Part shown: one piece after another, positions 11,640 through 23,356 of the stretch
Numbering within the stretch: position 1 is the first letter of the stretch
Layout: the number at the start of each line of letters is the position of its first letter
NCBI RefSeq assembly: GCF_018294505.1
Contig: NC_057808.1
Location: 357,294,696-357,358,695, forward strand
Direction of reading: 5' to 3'
Length of the DNA: 64,000 nt
DNA from: Triticum aestivum
Lineage: Eukaryota; Streptophyta; Magnoliopsida; Poales; Poaceae
The notes under the pieces: model-generated
The model's database searches: none
What the model saw: only the letters and a program-made list of their open reading frames with translations
Told to the model about the DNA's origin: nothing
Translations under genes and position numbers: made by a program

Positions 11640-12109
11640 GGTAGGCCTTTTTTATTTTTCTGCATATATTATGTTTTTAAAATTTTAATGTTATTTTTTG
11701 CATATGTTATTTTTAGTAATATAAGTTTAGTTGCATAAATTTTATATAATTTTAGTTGCGTAAATTTTATATAATTTTAGTTGCATAAGTTTAATATTTT
11801 AATTGATTCTTTTTAGTTGATTCCTTTTGCTATTAGAATTTTGTAAAAGCTTTTTAGTTTTGTATTAAAGTTTGTAACAAAACATACTTTATGAAAATTC
11901 TTTTTACTATTAAAGTTTTTAACAAATAATTATAATTTTATTTAATATTATTTTGATTCTTTTTAGATGATTCTTTTTGCTATTGAAGGATATTATATTT
12001 AATTGATTCTTTTTTGTTCATTCTTTTTGCTATTAGGGTTTTATAAAAGCTTTTTAGTTCATTCTTTTTGCTATTAGATTTTTATAAAAGCTTTTTAATT
12101 CATTCTTTT
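11640..12109. other. AT-rich non-coding CACTA sequence
   Basis: Contains reiterated phrases such as TTTAGTTGCATAAATTTTAT and TTCATTCTTTTTGCTATTAG and no ORF of interest. It is probably intergenic or intronic CACTA sequence between the transposase and ORF2. Confidence 0.5.
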
Positions 12110-12229
12110 TGCTATTAGTTCATTCTTTGAGCTAAATGACCCTTAAATTGAAAAGAAGTACAATTGAAAAGGTTGAAAGTTGTCATGGTATCACCATTTC
12201 ACCCACATAGCATGTGCGAAAAAGTTGAT
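12110..12229. repeat. Partial unit of the 332-bp CACTA tandem repeat
   Basis: The segment from AGCTAAATGACCC to CATAGCATGTGC matches repeat units at 22789-22890 and 23120-23216. It is cut at 12229 by the solo Gypsy LTR; the array resumes at 22557. The duplicated target TTGAT is at 12225-12229. Confidence 0.8.
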
Positions 12230-12586
12230 TGATACGTCCCCAATGTATCTATAATTTTTTATTGTTCCATGTTGTTTTATTATCAATCTTGGATTTTTTA
12301 TAATCATTTTATATCATTTTTTGGTACTAACCTATTGACATAGTGCCAAGTGCCAGTTGCTGTTTTTTCTATGTTTTTTACATCGCAGGAAATCAATATC
12401 AAATGGAGTCCAAATGCCACGAAACTCCACGATGATTTTTTATGGGCCATAAGGAAGGCAATGGGCCCTTGTTGCACCTAGGGGGTGCCCCGAGGGGGGC
12501 ACAACCCACCAGGGCGCACCAGGAGGCCCAGGCGCGCCCTAGTGGGTTGTGCCCACCTCGGGTGCCCCGGGACCGCCTCTTTGCTC

Positions 12587-12594
12587 TATAAATA
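12587..12594 (+). promoter_or_regulatory. TATA box of the solo Gypsy LTR
   Basis: TATAAATA lies in the expected U3 position, about 360 bp into the LTR, after a GC-rich stretch. Confidence 0.55.
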
Positions 12595-13784
12595 CCCCAA
12601 TATTCCAGAAACCCTAGGGGAGTCGACGAAATATTCAACCAGCCGCCGCAGAGTCCAGAACCACCAGATCCAATCTAGACACCATCAAGGAGGGGTTCAC
12701 CACTTCCAGTGGTGCCTCTCCGATGATGCATGAGTAGTTCTTTGTAGACCTTTGGGTCCATAGTTAGTAGCTAGATGGCTTCCTCTTTCTCGCTGGATTC
12801 TCAATACAATGGTCTCTTGGAGATCCATATGATGTAACTCTTTTTGCGGTGTGTTTGTTGGGATCTGATGAACTTCGAGTTTATGCTCAGTTATATCTTT
12901 TTATATCCATGAAAGTTATTTGAGTTTCTTTGATCTCTTATATGCATGATCTCTTATAGCCTCGTATTTCTTCTCCGATATTTGGGTTTTGTTTGGCCAA
13001 CTTGATCTATTTATCTTGCAATGGGAAGAGGTGCTCGGTAGTGGGTTCGATCTTACGGTGCTTGATCCCAGTGACAGAAAGGGAACCGACACGTATGTAT
13101 CATTGCTACTAAGGATAAAAAGACGAGATCTATATCTACCGCCATATAGATAAACGGATCTTGTCTACATCGTGTCATCGTTCTTATTGCATTACTCTGT
13201 TGTTCCATGAACTTAATACACTAGATGCATGCTGGATAGTGGTCGATGTGTGGAGTAATAGTAGTAGATGCAGGCAGGAGTCGTTCTACTAATCTTGGAC
13301 GTGATGCCTATGTAATGATCCTTGCATGGATATCGTCATAATTATTTGAAGTTCTATCATTTGCCCAACAGTAATTTGTTTACCCACCGTTTGCTATTTT
13401 TCTCGAGAGAAGCCACTAGTGAAACCTACGGCCCCCGGGTCTTCTTTCTCATATATTTGCCTTGCGATCTACTTTTTCTTTGCGTTTTATTCAGATCTAT
13501 TAATCCAAAAAATACAAAAATACCTTGCTGCGTTTTATCTCTATTTATTTTATTTGGTGTTCGATCTATCAGTCTACTACAATTTATCTCACGTCCGTTT
13601 GCCTATCTTGAGGCGCCATACCTCGGAAGGGATTGACAACCCCTTTAACTCGTCGGGTTGCGAGGTGTTGTTGTTTGTGTGCAGGTGTAGTTTACGTTGT
13701 GTTGCTTGGTTATCCTACTGGTTCGATACCTTGGTTTCATCACCGAGGGAAATACCTACCGTCGATGTGCTACATCATCCCTCC

Positions 13785-15518
13785 TGTTGGGGAACGTAGT
13801 AATTTCAAAAAAATTCCTACGCACACGCAAGATCATGGTGATGCATAGCAACGAGAGGGGAGAGTGTTGTCCACGTACCCTCGTAGACCGAAAGCGGAAG
13901 CGTTAGCACAACGCGATTGATGTAGTCATACGTCTTCACGATCCGACCGATCAAGTACCGAACGCACGGCACCTCCGAGTTCAGCACACATTCTGCCCGA
14001 TGACGTCCCTCGAACTCCGATCCAGCCGAGTGTTGAGGGAGAGTTTCGGCAGCACGACGGGGTGGTGACGATGATGATGTTCTACCGAAGCAGGGCTTCG
14101 CCTAAGCACCGCTACAGTATTATCGAGGTGGACTATGGTGAAGGGGGGCACCGCACACGGCTAAAAGATCAACAGATCAATTGTTGTGTCTCTAGGGTGC
14201 CCCCTGCCCCCGTATATAAAGGAGCTAGGGGGGAGAGGCGGCCGGCCAGGAGGGGCACGCCAGGAGGAGTCCTACTCCCACCGGGAGTAGGACTCCCTCC
14301 CTTTTCCTTGTTGGATTAGGAGTGGAGAGGGAAGGAGAGAGAGGGGGAAAGGAAAGGGGGGGCGCCGCCCCCCTCCTTGTCCAATTCGGACTTGCGGGGG
14401 AGGGGCGTGCGGCTGCCCCTTGGCCGCCTCTCCTCTTCCACCAATTGGGCCCATGAGGCCCAATAACCTCCGGGGGTTCCGGTAACCCCCCGGTACTCTG
14501 GTATATATCCGATAACCCCCGAAACCATTCCGGTGTCCGAATATAGTCGTCCAATATATCAATCTTCATGTCTCGACCATTTCGAGACTCCTCGTTGTAT
14601 CCGTGATCACATCCGGGACTCAGAACAACCTTCGGTACATCAAAACATATAAACTCATAATAGAACTGTCATCGAAACTTTAAGCGTGCGGACCCTACGG
14701 GTTCGAGAACTATGTAGACATGACCGAGACACGTCTCCAGTCAATAACCAATAGCGGAACCTGGATGCTCATATTGGCTCCCACATATTCTACGAAGATC
14801 TTTATCGGTCAGACCGCATAACAACATACGTTGTTCCCTTTGTCATCGGTATGTTACTTGCTCGAGATTCGATCGTCGGTATCTCAATACCTAGTTCAAT
14901 CTCATTACCGGCAAGTCTCTTTACTTGTTCTGTAATACATCATCCCGCAACTAACTCATTAGTTGCAATGCTTGCAAGGCTTAAGTGATGTGCATTACCG
15001 AGTGGGCCCAGAGATACCTCTCCGACAATCGGAGTGACAAATCCTAATCCCAAAATACGCCAACCCAATAAGTACCTTCGGAGACACCTGTAGAGCACCT
15101 TTATAATCACCCAATTACGTTGTGAAGTTTGGTAGCACACAAAGTGTTCCTCCGGTAAACGGGAGTTGCATAATCTCATAGTCATAGGAACATGTATAAG
15201 TCATGAAGAAAGCAATAGCAGAATTCTAAACGATCATGTGCTAAGCTAAGGGAATGGGTCAAGTCAATCACATCATTCTCCTAATGATGTGATCCCGTTA
15301 TTCAAATGACAACTCATGTCAATGGCTAGGAAACATAACCATCTTTGATCAACGAGCTAATCAAGTAGAGGCATACTAGTGACACTCTGTTTGTCTATGT
15401 ATTCACACAAGTATTATCTTTCCGGTTAATACAATTCTAGCATGAATAATAAACATTTATCATGATATAAGGAAATAAATAATAACTTTATTATTGCCTC
15501 TAGGGCATATTTCCTTCA
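13785..15518 (-). repeat. Angela-type 3' LTR
   Basis: Plus-strand ends TGTTGGGGAACGTAG and CATATTTCCTTCA, 1734 bp. On the minus strand it carries TTTATATACGG, a likely TATA region (about 14210-14220). Its partner is at 20767-22512. ORFs found inside (14225-14569 and others) are GC-rich shadows, repeated in the partner LTR. Confidence 0.95.
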
Positions 15519-15533
15519 GTCTCCCACTTGCAC
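15519..15533 (-). other. Copia polypurine tract
   Basis: Minus strand GCAAGTGGGAGAC immediately precedes the 3' LTR, as expected for the plus-strand primer of a Copia element. Confidence 0.7.
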
Positions 15534-15551
15534 TAGAGTCAATAATCTAGA

Positions 15552-16124
15552 TTACACTGTAATGATTCTAACACCCATGGAGCCTTGGTGCTGATCATGT
15601 TTTGCTCGTGCAAGAGGCTTAGTCAACGGGTCTGCAACATTCATATCCGTATGTATCTTGCAAATTTCTTTGTCTCCCACCTGGACTAAATCCCGGATGG
15701 AATTGAAGCGTATCTTGATGTGCTTGGTTCTCTTGTGAAATCTGGATTCCTTTGCTAAGGCAATTGCAGTAGTATTGTCACAAAAGATTTTCATTGGACC
15801 CAATGCACTAGATATGACATCTAGATCGGATATGAACTCCTTCATCCAGACTCCTTCATTTGCTGCTTCCAAAGCAGCTATGTACTCCGCTTCACATGTA
15901 GATCCCGCCACGATGCTTTGTTTAGAACTACACCAACTGATAGCTCCACCGTTCAATGTAAACACGTATCCGGTTTGCGATTTAGAATCGTTCGGATCAG
16001 TGTCAAAGCTTGCATCAACGTAACCATTTATGATGAGCTCTTTGTCACCTCCAGAAACGAGAAACATATCCTTAGTACTTTTCAGGTATTTCAGGATGTT
16101 CTTGACCGCTGTCCAGTGATCCAC
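15552..16124 (-). pseudogene. Copia RNase H domain (pol C-terminus)
   Basis: A 190-residue frame with the Copia RNase H signature: YVDASFDTD (first Asp), SWCSSKQSIVAGSTCEAEYIA (Glu in the CEAEY motif) and FCDNTTAIALAK (Asp), then the conserved end NVADPLTKPL. The domain itself reads through, but it is out of frame with the integrase/RT frame at 18018-16072, so a frameshift near 16100 separates it from the reverse transcriptase. Confidence 0.9.
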
Positions 16125-18018
16125 TCCTGGATTTTTGGTACCTCCCTGCTAAACTTATAGCAAGGCACACATCAGGTCTGGTACACAGCATTGCATACAT
16201 GATAGAGCCTATGGCTGAAGCATAGGGAACATCTTTCATCTTCTCTCTATCTTCTGCAGTGGTCGGGCATTGAGTCTTACTCAACTTCACACCTTGTAAC
16301 ACAGGCAAGAACCCTTTCTTTGCTTGATCCATTTTGAACTTCTTCAAAACTTTGTCAAGGTATGTGCTTTGTGAAAGTCCAGTTAAGCGTCTTGATCTAT
16401 CTCTATAGATCTTGATGCCCAATATATAAGCAGCTTCACCGAGGTCTTTCATTGAAAAACTCTTATTCAAGTATCCCTTTATGCTATCCAGAAATTCTAT
16501 ATCATTTCCAATCAGCAATATGTCATCCACATATAATATCAGAAATGCTACAGAGCTCCCACTCACTTTCTTGTAAATACAGGCTTCTCCAAAAGTCTGT
16601 ATAAAACCAAATGCTTTGATCACACTATCAAAGCGTTTATTCCAACTCCGAGAGGCTTGCACCAGTCCATAAATGGATCGCTGGAGCTTGCACACTTTGT
16701 TAGCTCCCTTTGGATCGACAAAACCTTCCGGTTGCATCATATACAACTCTTCTTCCAGAAATCCATTCAGGAATGCAGTTTTTACATCCATTTGCCAAAT
16801 TTCATAATCATAAAATGCGGCAATTGCTAACATGATTCGGACAGACTTAAGCATCGCTACGGGTGAGAAGGTCTCATCGTAGTCAATCCCTTGAACTTGT
16901 CGAAAACCTTTCGCAACAAGTCGAGCTTTATAGACAGTAACATTACCGTCAGCGTCAGTCTTCTTCTTGAAGATCCATTTATTCTCAATGGCTTGCCGAT
17001 CATCGGGCAAGTCAACCAAAGTCCACACTTTGTTCTCATACATGGATCCCATCTCAGATTTCATGGCCTCAAGCCATTTTGCGGAATCTGGGCTCACCAT
17101 CGCTTCTTCATAGTTCGTAGGTTCGTCATGGTCTAGCAACATAACTTCCAGAACAGGATTACCGTACCACTCTGGTGCGGATCTTACTCTGGTTGACCTA
17201 CGAGGTTCTGTAACAACTTGATCTGAAGTTTCGTGATCATCATCATTAACTTCCTCACTAATTGGTGTAGGTGTCACAGAAACCGGTTTCTGTGATGAAC
17301 TACTTTCCAATAAGGGAGCAGGTATAGTTACCTCATCAAGTTCTACTTTCCTCCCACTCACTTCTTTCGAGAGAAACTCCTTCTCTAGAAAGATTCCAAA
17401 TTTAGCAACAAAAGTCTTGCCTTCGGATCTGTGATAGAAGGTGTACCCAACAGTCTCTTTTGGGTATCCTATGAAGACACATTTTTCCGATTTGGGTTCG
17501 AGCTTATCAGGTTGAAGTTTTTTCACATAAGCATCGCAGCCCCAAACTTTAAGAAACGACAACTTTGGTTTCTTGCCAAACCACAGTTCATAAGGCGTCG
17601 TCTCAATGGATTTCGATGGTGTCCTATTTAACGTGAATGCAGCCGTCTCTAAAGCATAACCCCAAAACGATAGCGGTAAATCAGTAAGAGACATCATAGA
17701 TCGTACCATATCAAGTAAAGTACGATTACGACGTTCGGACACACCATTACGCTGTGGTGTTCCGGGTGGCGTGAGTTGCGAAACTATTCCGCATTGTTTC
17801 AAATGAAGACCAAACTCGTAACTCAAATATTCTCCTCCACGATCAGATTGTAGAAACTTTATTTTCTTGTTACGATGATTTTCAACTTCACTCTGAAATT
17901 CTTTGAACTTTTCAAATGTTTCAGACTTATGTTTCATTAAGTAGATATACCCATATCTACTCAAATCATCTGTGAAGGTGAGAAAATAACGATATCCGCC
18001 TCGAGCCTCAATATTCAT
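16072..18018 (-). pseudogene. Copia integrase and reverse transcriptase
   Basis: A 648-residue open frame. The integrase core is at residues about 5-160, with acidic residues in FTDDLSRYG, FLQSDRGGEY and NGVSERRNRT. An acidic/Ser-rich linker follows. The RVT_2 reverse transcriptase starts near residue 320, with KARLVAKGF, QMDVKTAFLNG and the catalytic YVDDILLIGND. It cuts and joins cDNA to the genome (integrase) and copies element RNA (RT). It is separated from the protease frame upstream by a frameshift near 18016 and from RNase H by one near 16100. The length and motifs match Angela/BARE pol closely. Confidence 0.93.
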
Positions 18019-18725
18019 CGGACCACATACATCTGTATGATTTCCAACAAATCTGTTGCTCGCTCCATAGTTCCGGAGAACGGCGTTTTAGTCATCTTGC
18101 CCATGAGGCACGGTTCGCAAGTACCAAGTGATTCATAATCAAGTGGTTCCAAAAGTCCATCAGTATGGAGTTTCTTCATGCGCTTTACACCGATATGACC
18201 TAAACGGCAGTGCCACAAATAAGTTGCACTATCATTATCAACTCTGCATCTTTTGGCTTCAATATTATGAATATGTGTATCACTACTATCGAGATTCAAC
18301 AAAAATAGACCACTCTTCAAGGGTGCATGACCATAAAAGATATTACTCATATAAATAGAACAACCATTATTCTCTGATTTAAATGAATAACCGTCTCGCA
18401 TCAAACAAGATCCAGATATAATGTTCATGCTCAACGCTGGCACTAAATAACAATTATTCAGGTCTAAAACTAACCCCGAAGGTAGATGTAGAGGTAGCGT
18501 GCCGACCGCGATCACATCGACTTTGGAACCATTTCCCACGCGCATCGTCACCTCGTCCTTAGCCAATCTTCGCTTAATCCGTAGTCCCTGTTTCGAGTTG
18601 CAAATATTAGCAATAGAACCAGTATCAAATACCCAAGTGCTACTGCGAGCATTAGTAAGGTACACATCAATAACATGTATATGAAATATAACTTTGTTCA
18701 CCTTGCCATCCTTCTTATCCGCCAA
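18015..18725 (-). pseudogene. Copia aspartic protease and GAG-pre-integrase region
   Basis: A 236-residue frame. The protease active site DTGS lies in WVFDTGSIANICN (about residue 34). The GAG-pre-integrase domain follows from about residue 165 (LWHCRLGHIGVKRM), with the CEPCLMGKM zinc-type motif near 205. It is flanked by frameshifts on both sides: from gag upstream and to integrase downstream. Confidence 0.9.
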
Positions 18726-19531
18726 ATACTTGGGGCAGTTCCGCTTCCAGTGACCAGTCTGCTTGTAGTAGAAGCACTCAATGTCAGGCTTAGGTCCAGA
18801 CTTGGGTTTCTTCTCTGAGCGGCAACTTGCTTGATGTTCTTCTTGAAGTTCCCCTTCTTCTTCCCTTTGCCCTTTTTCTTGAAACTGGTGGTCTTATTGA
18901 CCATCAACACTTGATGCTCCTTTTTGATTTCTACCTCCGCAGCCTTTAGCATTGCAAAGAGCTCGGGAATCGTCTTATCCATCCCTTGCATGTTATAGTT
19001 CATCACGAAGCTCTTGTAGCTTGGTGGCAGTGATTGAAGAATTCTGTCAATGATGCTATCAACCGGAAGATTAACTCCCAGTTGAATCAAGTGATTGTTA
19101 TACCCAGACATTTTGAGTATATGCTCACTGACAGAACTATTCTCCTCCATCTTGCAGTTGTAGAACTTATTGGAGCCTTCATATCTCTCAATCCGGGCAT
19201 TTGCTTGAAATATTAACTTCAACTCCTGGAACATCTCATATGTTCTATGACGTTCAAAACGTCGTTGCAGACCCAGTTCTAAGCCGTAAAGCATGGCACA
19301 CTGAACTATCGAGTAGTCATCAGCTTTGCTCTGCCAGACGTTCATAACATCTGGTGTTGCTCCTGCAACAGGTCTGGCACCCAGCGGTGCTTCCAGGATG
19401 TAATTCTTCTGTGCAGCAATGAGGATAATCCTCAAGTTACGGACCCAGTCCGTGTAATTGCTACCATCATCTTTCAACTTTGCTTTCTCAAGGAACGCAT
19501 TAAAATTCAACGGAACAGCAACACGGGCCAT
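18698..19531 (-). pseudogene. Copia Gag
   Basis: Starts MARVAVPLNFNAF, 277 residues in the open frame, with the UBN2-type capsid region (GSNYTDWVRNLRIIL, then ILQSLPPSYKSFVMNYN) and a Lys-rich nucleocapsid (KKKGKGKKKGNFKK). A frameshift near 18820 moves the zinc knuckle into the protease frame. That knuckle reads C-F-Y-Y-K-Q-T-G-H-W-K-R-N-C, so the second zinc Cys is Tyr. Confidence 0.92.
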
Positions 19532-20748
19532 CTATCTACAATCAACATAGACAAGCAAAATACTATCAGGTACTAAGTTCATGATAAATTTAAGTTCAAT
19601 TAATCATATTATTTAAGAACTCCCACTTAGATAGACATCCCTCTAATCCTCTAAGTGATCACGTGATTCAAATCAACTAAACCATGTCCGATCATCACGT
19701 GAGATGGAGTAGTTTCAATGGTGAACATCACTATGTTGATCATATCTACTATATGATTCACGCTTGACCTTTCGGTCTCCGTGTTCCGAGGCCATATCTG
19801 TTATATGCTAGGCTCGTCAAGTTTAACCTGAGTATTCCGCGTGTGCAACTGTTTTGCACCCGTTGTATTTGAACGTAGAGCCTATCATACCCGATCATCA
19901 CGTGGTGTCTCTGCACGAAGAACTTTCGCAACGGTGCATACTCAGGGAGAACACTTATACTTTGATAATTTAGTGAGAGATCATCTTAAAATGCTACCGT
20001 CAATCAAAGCAAGATAAGATGCATAAAAGATAAACATCACATGCAATCAATATAAGTGATATGATATGGCCATCATCATCTTGTGCTTGTGATCTCCATC
20101 TCCGAAGCACCGTCATGATGACCATCGTCACCGGCGCGACACCTTGATCTCCATCGTAGCATCGTTGTCGTCTCGCCAATCTTATGCTTCTACGACTATC
20201 GCTACCGCTTAGTGATAAAGTAAAGCATTACAGGGCGATTGCATTGCATACAATAAAGCGACAACCATATGGCTCCTGCCAATTGCCGATAACTTGGTTA
20301 CAAAACATGATCATCTCATACAATAAAATTTAGCATCATGTCTTGACCATATCACATCACAACATACCCTGCAAAAACAAGTTAGGCGTCCTCTACTTTG
20401 TTGTTGCAAATTTTACGTGGCTGCTACGGGCTTAGCAAGAACCGTTCTTACCTACGCATCAAAACCACAATGATAGTTTGTCAAGTTGGTGCTGTTTTAA
20501 CCTTCGCAAGGACCGGGCGTAGCCACACTCGGTTCAACTAAAGTTGGAGAAACTGACACCTGCCAGCCACCTGTGTGCAAAGCACGTCGGTAGAACCAGT
20601 CTCGCGTAAGCGTACGCGTAATGTTGGTCCAGGCCGCTTCATCCAACAATACCGCCGAACCAAAGTATGACATGTTGGTAAGCAGTATGACTTATATCGC
20701 CCACAACTCACTTGTGTTCTACTCGTGCATATGACATCTATGCATAAA
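19532..20748 (-). other. Copia 5' leader, non-coding
   Basis: About 1.2 kb between primer site and gag. No ORF with a recognisable product is seen. A long leader is normal for this family. Confidence 0.7.
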
Positions 20749-20766
20749 ACCAAGCTCGGATGCCAC
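20749..20766 (-). other. Copia primer-binding site (Met-initiator type, degenerate)
   Basis: On the minus strand GTGGCATCCGAGCTTGG follows the LTR end. It resembles the usual TGGTATCAGAGC site for initiator tRNA-Met with a few mismatches. Confidence 0.65.
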
Positions 20767-22512
20767 TGTTGGGGAACTTAGTAATTTCAAAAAATTTCCT
20801 ACGCACACGCAAGATCATGGTGATGCATAGCAACGAGAGGGGAGAGTGCTGTCCACGTACCATCGTAGACCGAAAGCGGAAGCGTTAGCACAACACGGTT
20901 GATGTAGTTGTACGTCTTCACGATCCGACCGATCAAGTACCGAACGCACGGCACCTCCGAGTTCAGCAAACGTTCAGCTCGATGACGTCCCTCGAACTCC
21001 GATCTAGCCGAGTGTTGAGGGAGAGTTTCGTCAGCACGACGGCGTGGTGACGATAATGATGTTCTACCGACGCAGGGCTTTGCCTAAGCACCGCTACAGT
21101 ATTATCGAGGTGGACTATGGTGGAGGGGGGCACCGCACACGGCTAAGAGATCAACAGATCAATTGTTGTGTCTCTGGGGTGCCCCCCTGCCCCAAGTATA
21201 TAAAGGAGCAAGGGGGGAGAGGCGGCCGGCCAGGAGGGGCGCGCCAGGAGGAGTCCTACTCCCACCGGGAGTAGGACTCCCTCCCTTTTCCTTGTTGGAT
21301 TAGGAGTGGAGAAGGAAGGAGAGAGAGGGGGAAAGGAAGGGGGGGCGCCGCCCCCCTCCTTGTCCAATTCGGACTTGGGGGGGGGGGGAGGAGCGCGCGG
21401 CTGCCCCTTGGCCGCCTCTCCTCTTCCACCAATTGGGCCCATGAGGCCCAATAACCTCCGGGGGGGGGGGGTCCAGTAACCCCACGGTACTCCGGTATAT
21501 ATCCGATAACCCCCGGAACCATTCCGGTGTCCGAATATAGTCGTCCAATATATCAATCTTCATGTCTCGACCATTTTGAGACTCCTCGTTGTATCTGTGA
21601 TCACATCCGAGACTCCGAACAACCTTCGGTACATCAATACATATAAATTCATAATATAACTTTCATCGAAACTTTAAGCGTGCGGACCCTACGGGTTCGA
21701 GAACTATGTAGACATGACCGAGACACGTCTCCGGTCAATAACCAATAGCGGAACCTGGATGCTCATATTGGCTCCCACATATTCTACGAAGATCTTTATC
21801 GGTCAGACCGCATAACAACATACGTTGTTCCCTTTATCATCGGTATGTTACTTGCTCGAGATTCGATCGTCGGTATCTCAATACCTAGTTCAATCTCGTT
21901 ACCGGCAAGTCTCTTTACTCGTTATGTAATACATAATCCCGCAACTAACTCATTAGTTGCAATGCTTGCAAGGCTTAAGTGATGTGCATTACCGAGTGGG
22001 CCCAGAGATACCTCTTCGACAATCGGGGTGACAAATCCTAATCTCGAAATACGCCAACCCAACAAGTACCTTCGGAGACACCTGTAGAGCACCTTTATAA
22101 TCACCCAATTATGTTGTGACATTTGGTAGCACACAAAGTGTTCCTACGGTAAACGGGAGTTGGATAATCTCATAGTCATAGGAACATGTATAAGTCATGA
22201 AGAAAGCAATAGCAGAATACTAAACGATCGTGTGCTAAGCTAACGGAATGGGTCAAGTCAATCACATCATTCTCCTAATGATGTGATCACGTTAATCAAA
22301 TGACAACTCATGTCAATGGCTAGGAAACATAACCATCTTTGATCAACGAGCTAGTCAAGTAGAGGCATACTAGTGACACTCTGTTTGTCTATGTATTCAC
22401 ACAAGTATTATGTTTCCGGTTAATACAATTCTAGCATGAATAATAAACATTTATCATGATATAAGGAAATAAATAATAATTTTATTATTTCCTCTAGGGC
22501 ATATTTCCTTCA
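20767..22512 (-). repeat. Angela-type 5' LTR
   Basis: 1746 bp, plus-strand ends TGTTGGGGAACTTAG and CATATTTCCTTCA, partner of 13785-15518. It contains a G/C homopolymer run (about 21461-21471) absent from the partner. The minus-strand TATA region is near 21198-21206. Confidence 0.95.
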
Positions 22513-22561
22513 CCTCCCTCTCCGGGGAAATACCGACGTAGTTGCAGCAACCATCATTGAT

Positions 22562-23330
22562 AGGGTTACGCAAAAACTGGATGCACTTTGTGTACAAAGT
22601 GGACAATCTCTTTCGAAGTATCAGGGTTTCGGACGAAAACTCATCTGTTACAAAGGCATTCCATTTTTTAAACTTATTTTGACTTCAGACTTTTTGTGCG
22701 TTCAACATGCACCATTCAAAGCCACATCATCAACTTTCAACCCTTTTTGACTTCATTTGCTATTTTTCATGCATTTACTGATTTTTTAGCTAAATGACCC
22801 TGAAATTGAAAAGCTGTACAAAGGAACTCTAAAAAGGTTGAAAGTTGGCATGGTATCATCATTTCACCCACATAGCATGTGCTAAAAAGTTGAGAGGGTT
22901 ACGACAAAAACTGGATGCACTTCGTGTACAAAATGGACAATCTCTTTCGAAGTATCAGGGTTTCAAACGAAAACTCATCTGTTACAAAGGCATTTCATTT
23001 TTTAACTTATTACAACTCTAGACTTTTTGTGCGTTCAACATGCACCATTCAAAGCCACATCATCAATTTTCAACCCTTTCTGACTTCATTTGCTATTTTT
23101 CATGCATTTAGTGATTTTTTTAGCTAAATGACCCTGGAATTGAAAAGCAGTGCAAATGAACTCTAAAAAGGTTGAAAGTTGGCATGGTATCATCATTTCA
23201 CCCACATAGCATGTGCTATTGGTTGAGAGGGTTACGACAAAAATTGGATGCACTTCGTGTACAAAATGGACAATCTTTTCGAAGTATCAGGGTTTTGGAC
23301 GAAAACTCATATGTTACAAAAGGCATTACA
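22562..23330. repeat. 332-bp tandem repeat array in CACTA A
   Basis: Units begin at GGGTTACG near 22563, 22896 and 23228 (spacing about 332-333 bp). Shared phrases include TCTTTCGAAGTATCAGGGTT and CACATAGCATGTGCTA. With the piece at 12110-12229 this makes roughly three and a half units, lying just downstream of the transposase gene. Small ORFs inside are repeats of one another, not genes. Confidence 0.88.
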
Positions 23331-23356
23331 TTTCTTGACATGTAACTGCAGTGATA

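Larger units (their letters stand above)
13785..22512 (-). mobile_element. Angela/BARE/WIS-type Copia retrotransposon, near complete
   Basis: An 8728-bp element with two 1.73-1.75 kb LTRs, target duplication CCTCC (13780-13784 and 22513-22517), a Met-type primer site, a polypurine tract, and gag-PR-INT-RT-RNaseH in Copia order on the minus strand. It sits inside the solo Gypsy LTR. The LTRs differ at scattered positions and the coding region has several frameshifts, so it is no longer autonomous. Confidence 0.95.
12230..22556 (+). mobile_element. Solo Gypsy LTR, split by the Angela-type element
   Basis: The LTR runs TGATACGTCC (12230) to 13784 and resumes 22518 to CCATCA (22556): about 1594 bp of LTR. 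TTGAT lies on both outer sides (12225-12229 and 22557-22561). There is no internal domain, primer site or second LTR, so this is a solo LTR left by LTR-LTR recombination. Its structure (TGATACGTC start, TATA box, GCCACTAGTGAAACCTA and GGGATTGACAACCCC phrases) is shared with the Sabrina-like LTRs, but it is clearly diverged and in the opposite orientation. Confidence 0.85.

Noticed and set aside
14225..14569. Pro/Gly-rich ORFs in the Angela LTR (repeated at 21143-21563)
   Set aside because: Located in LTR promoter/leader sequence, in three frames at once, different length in the partner LTR.
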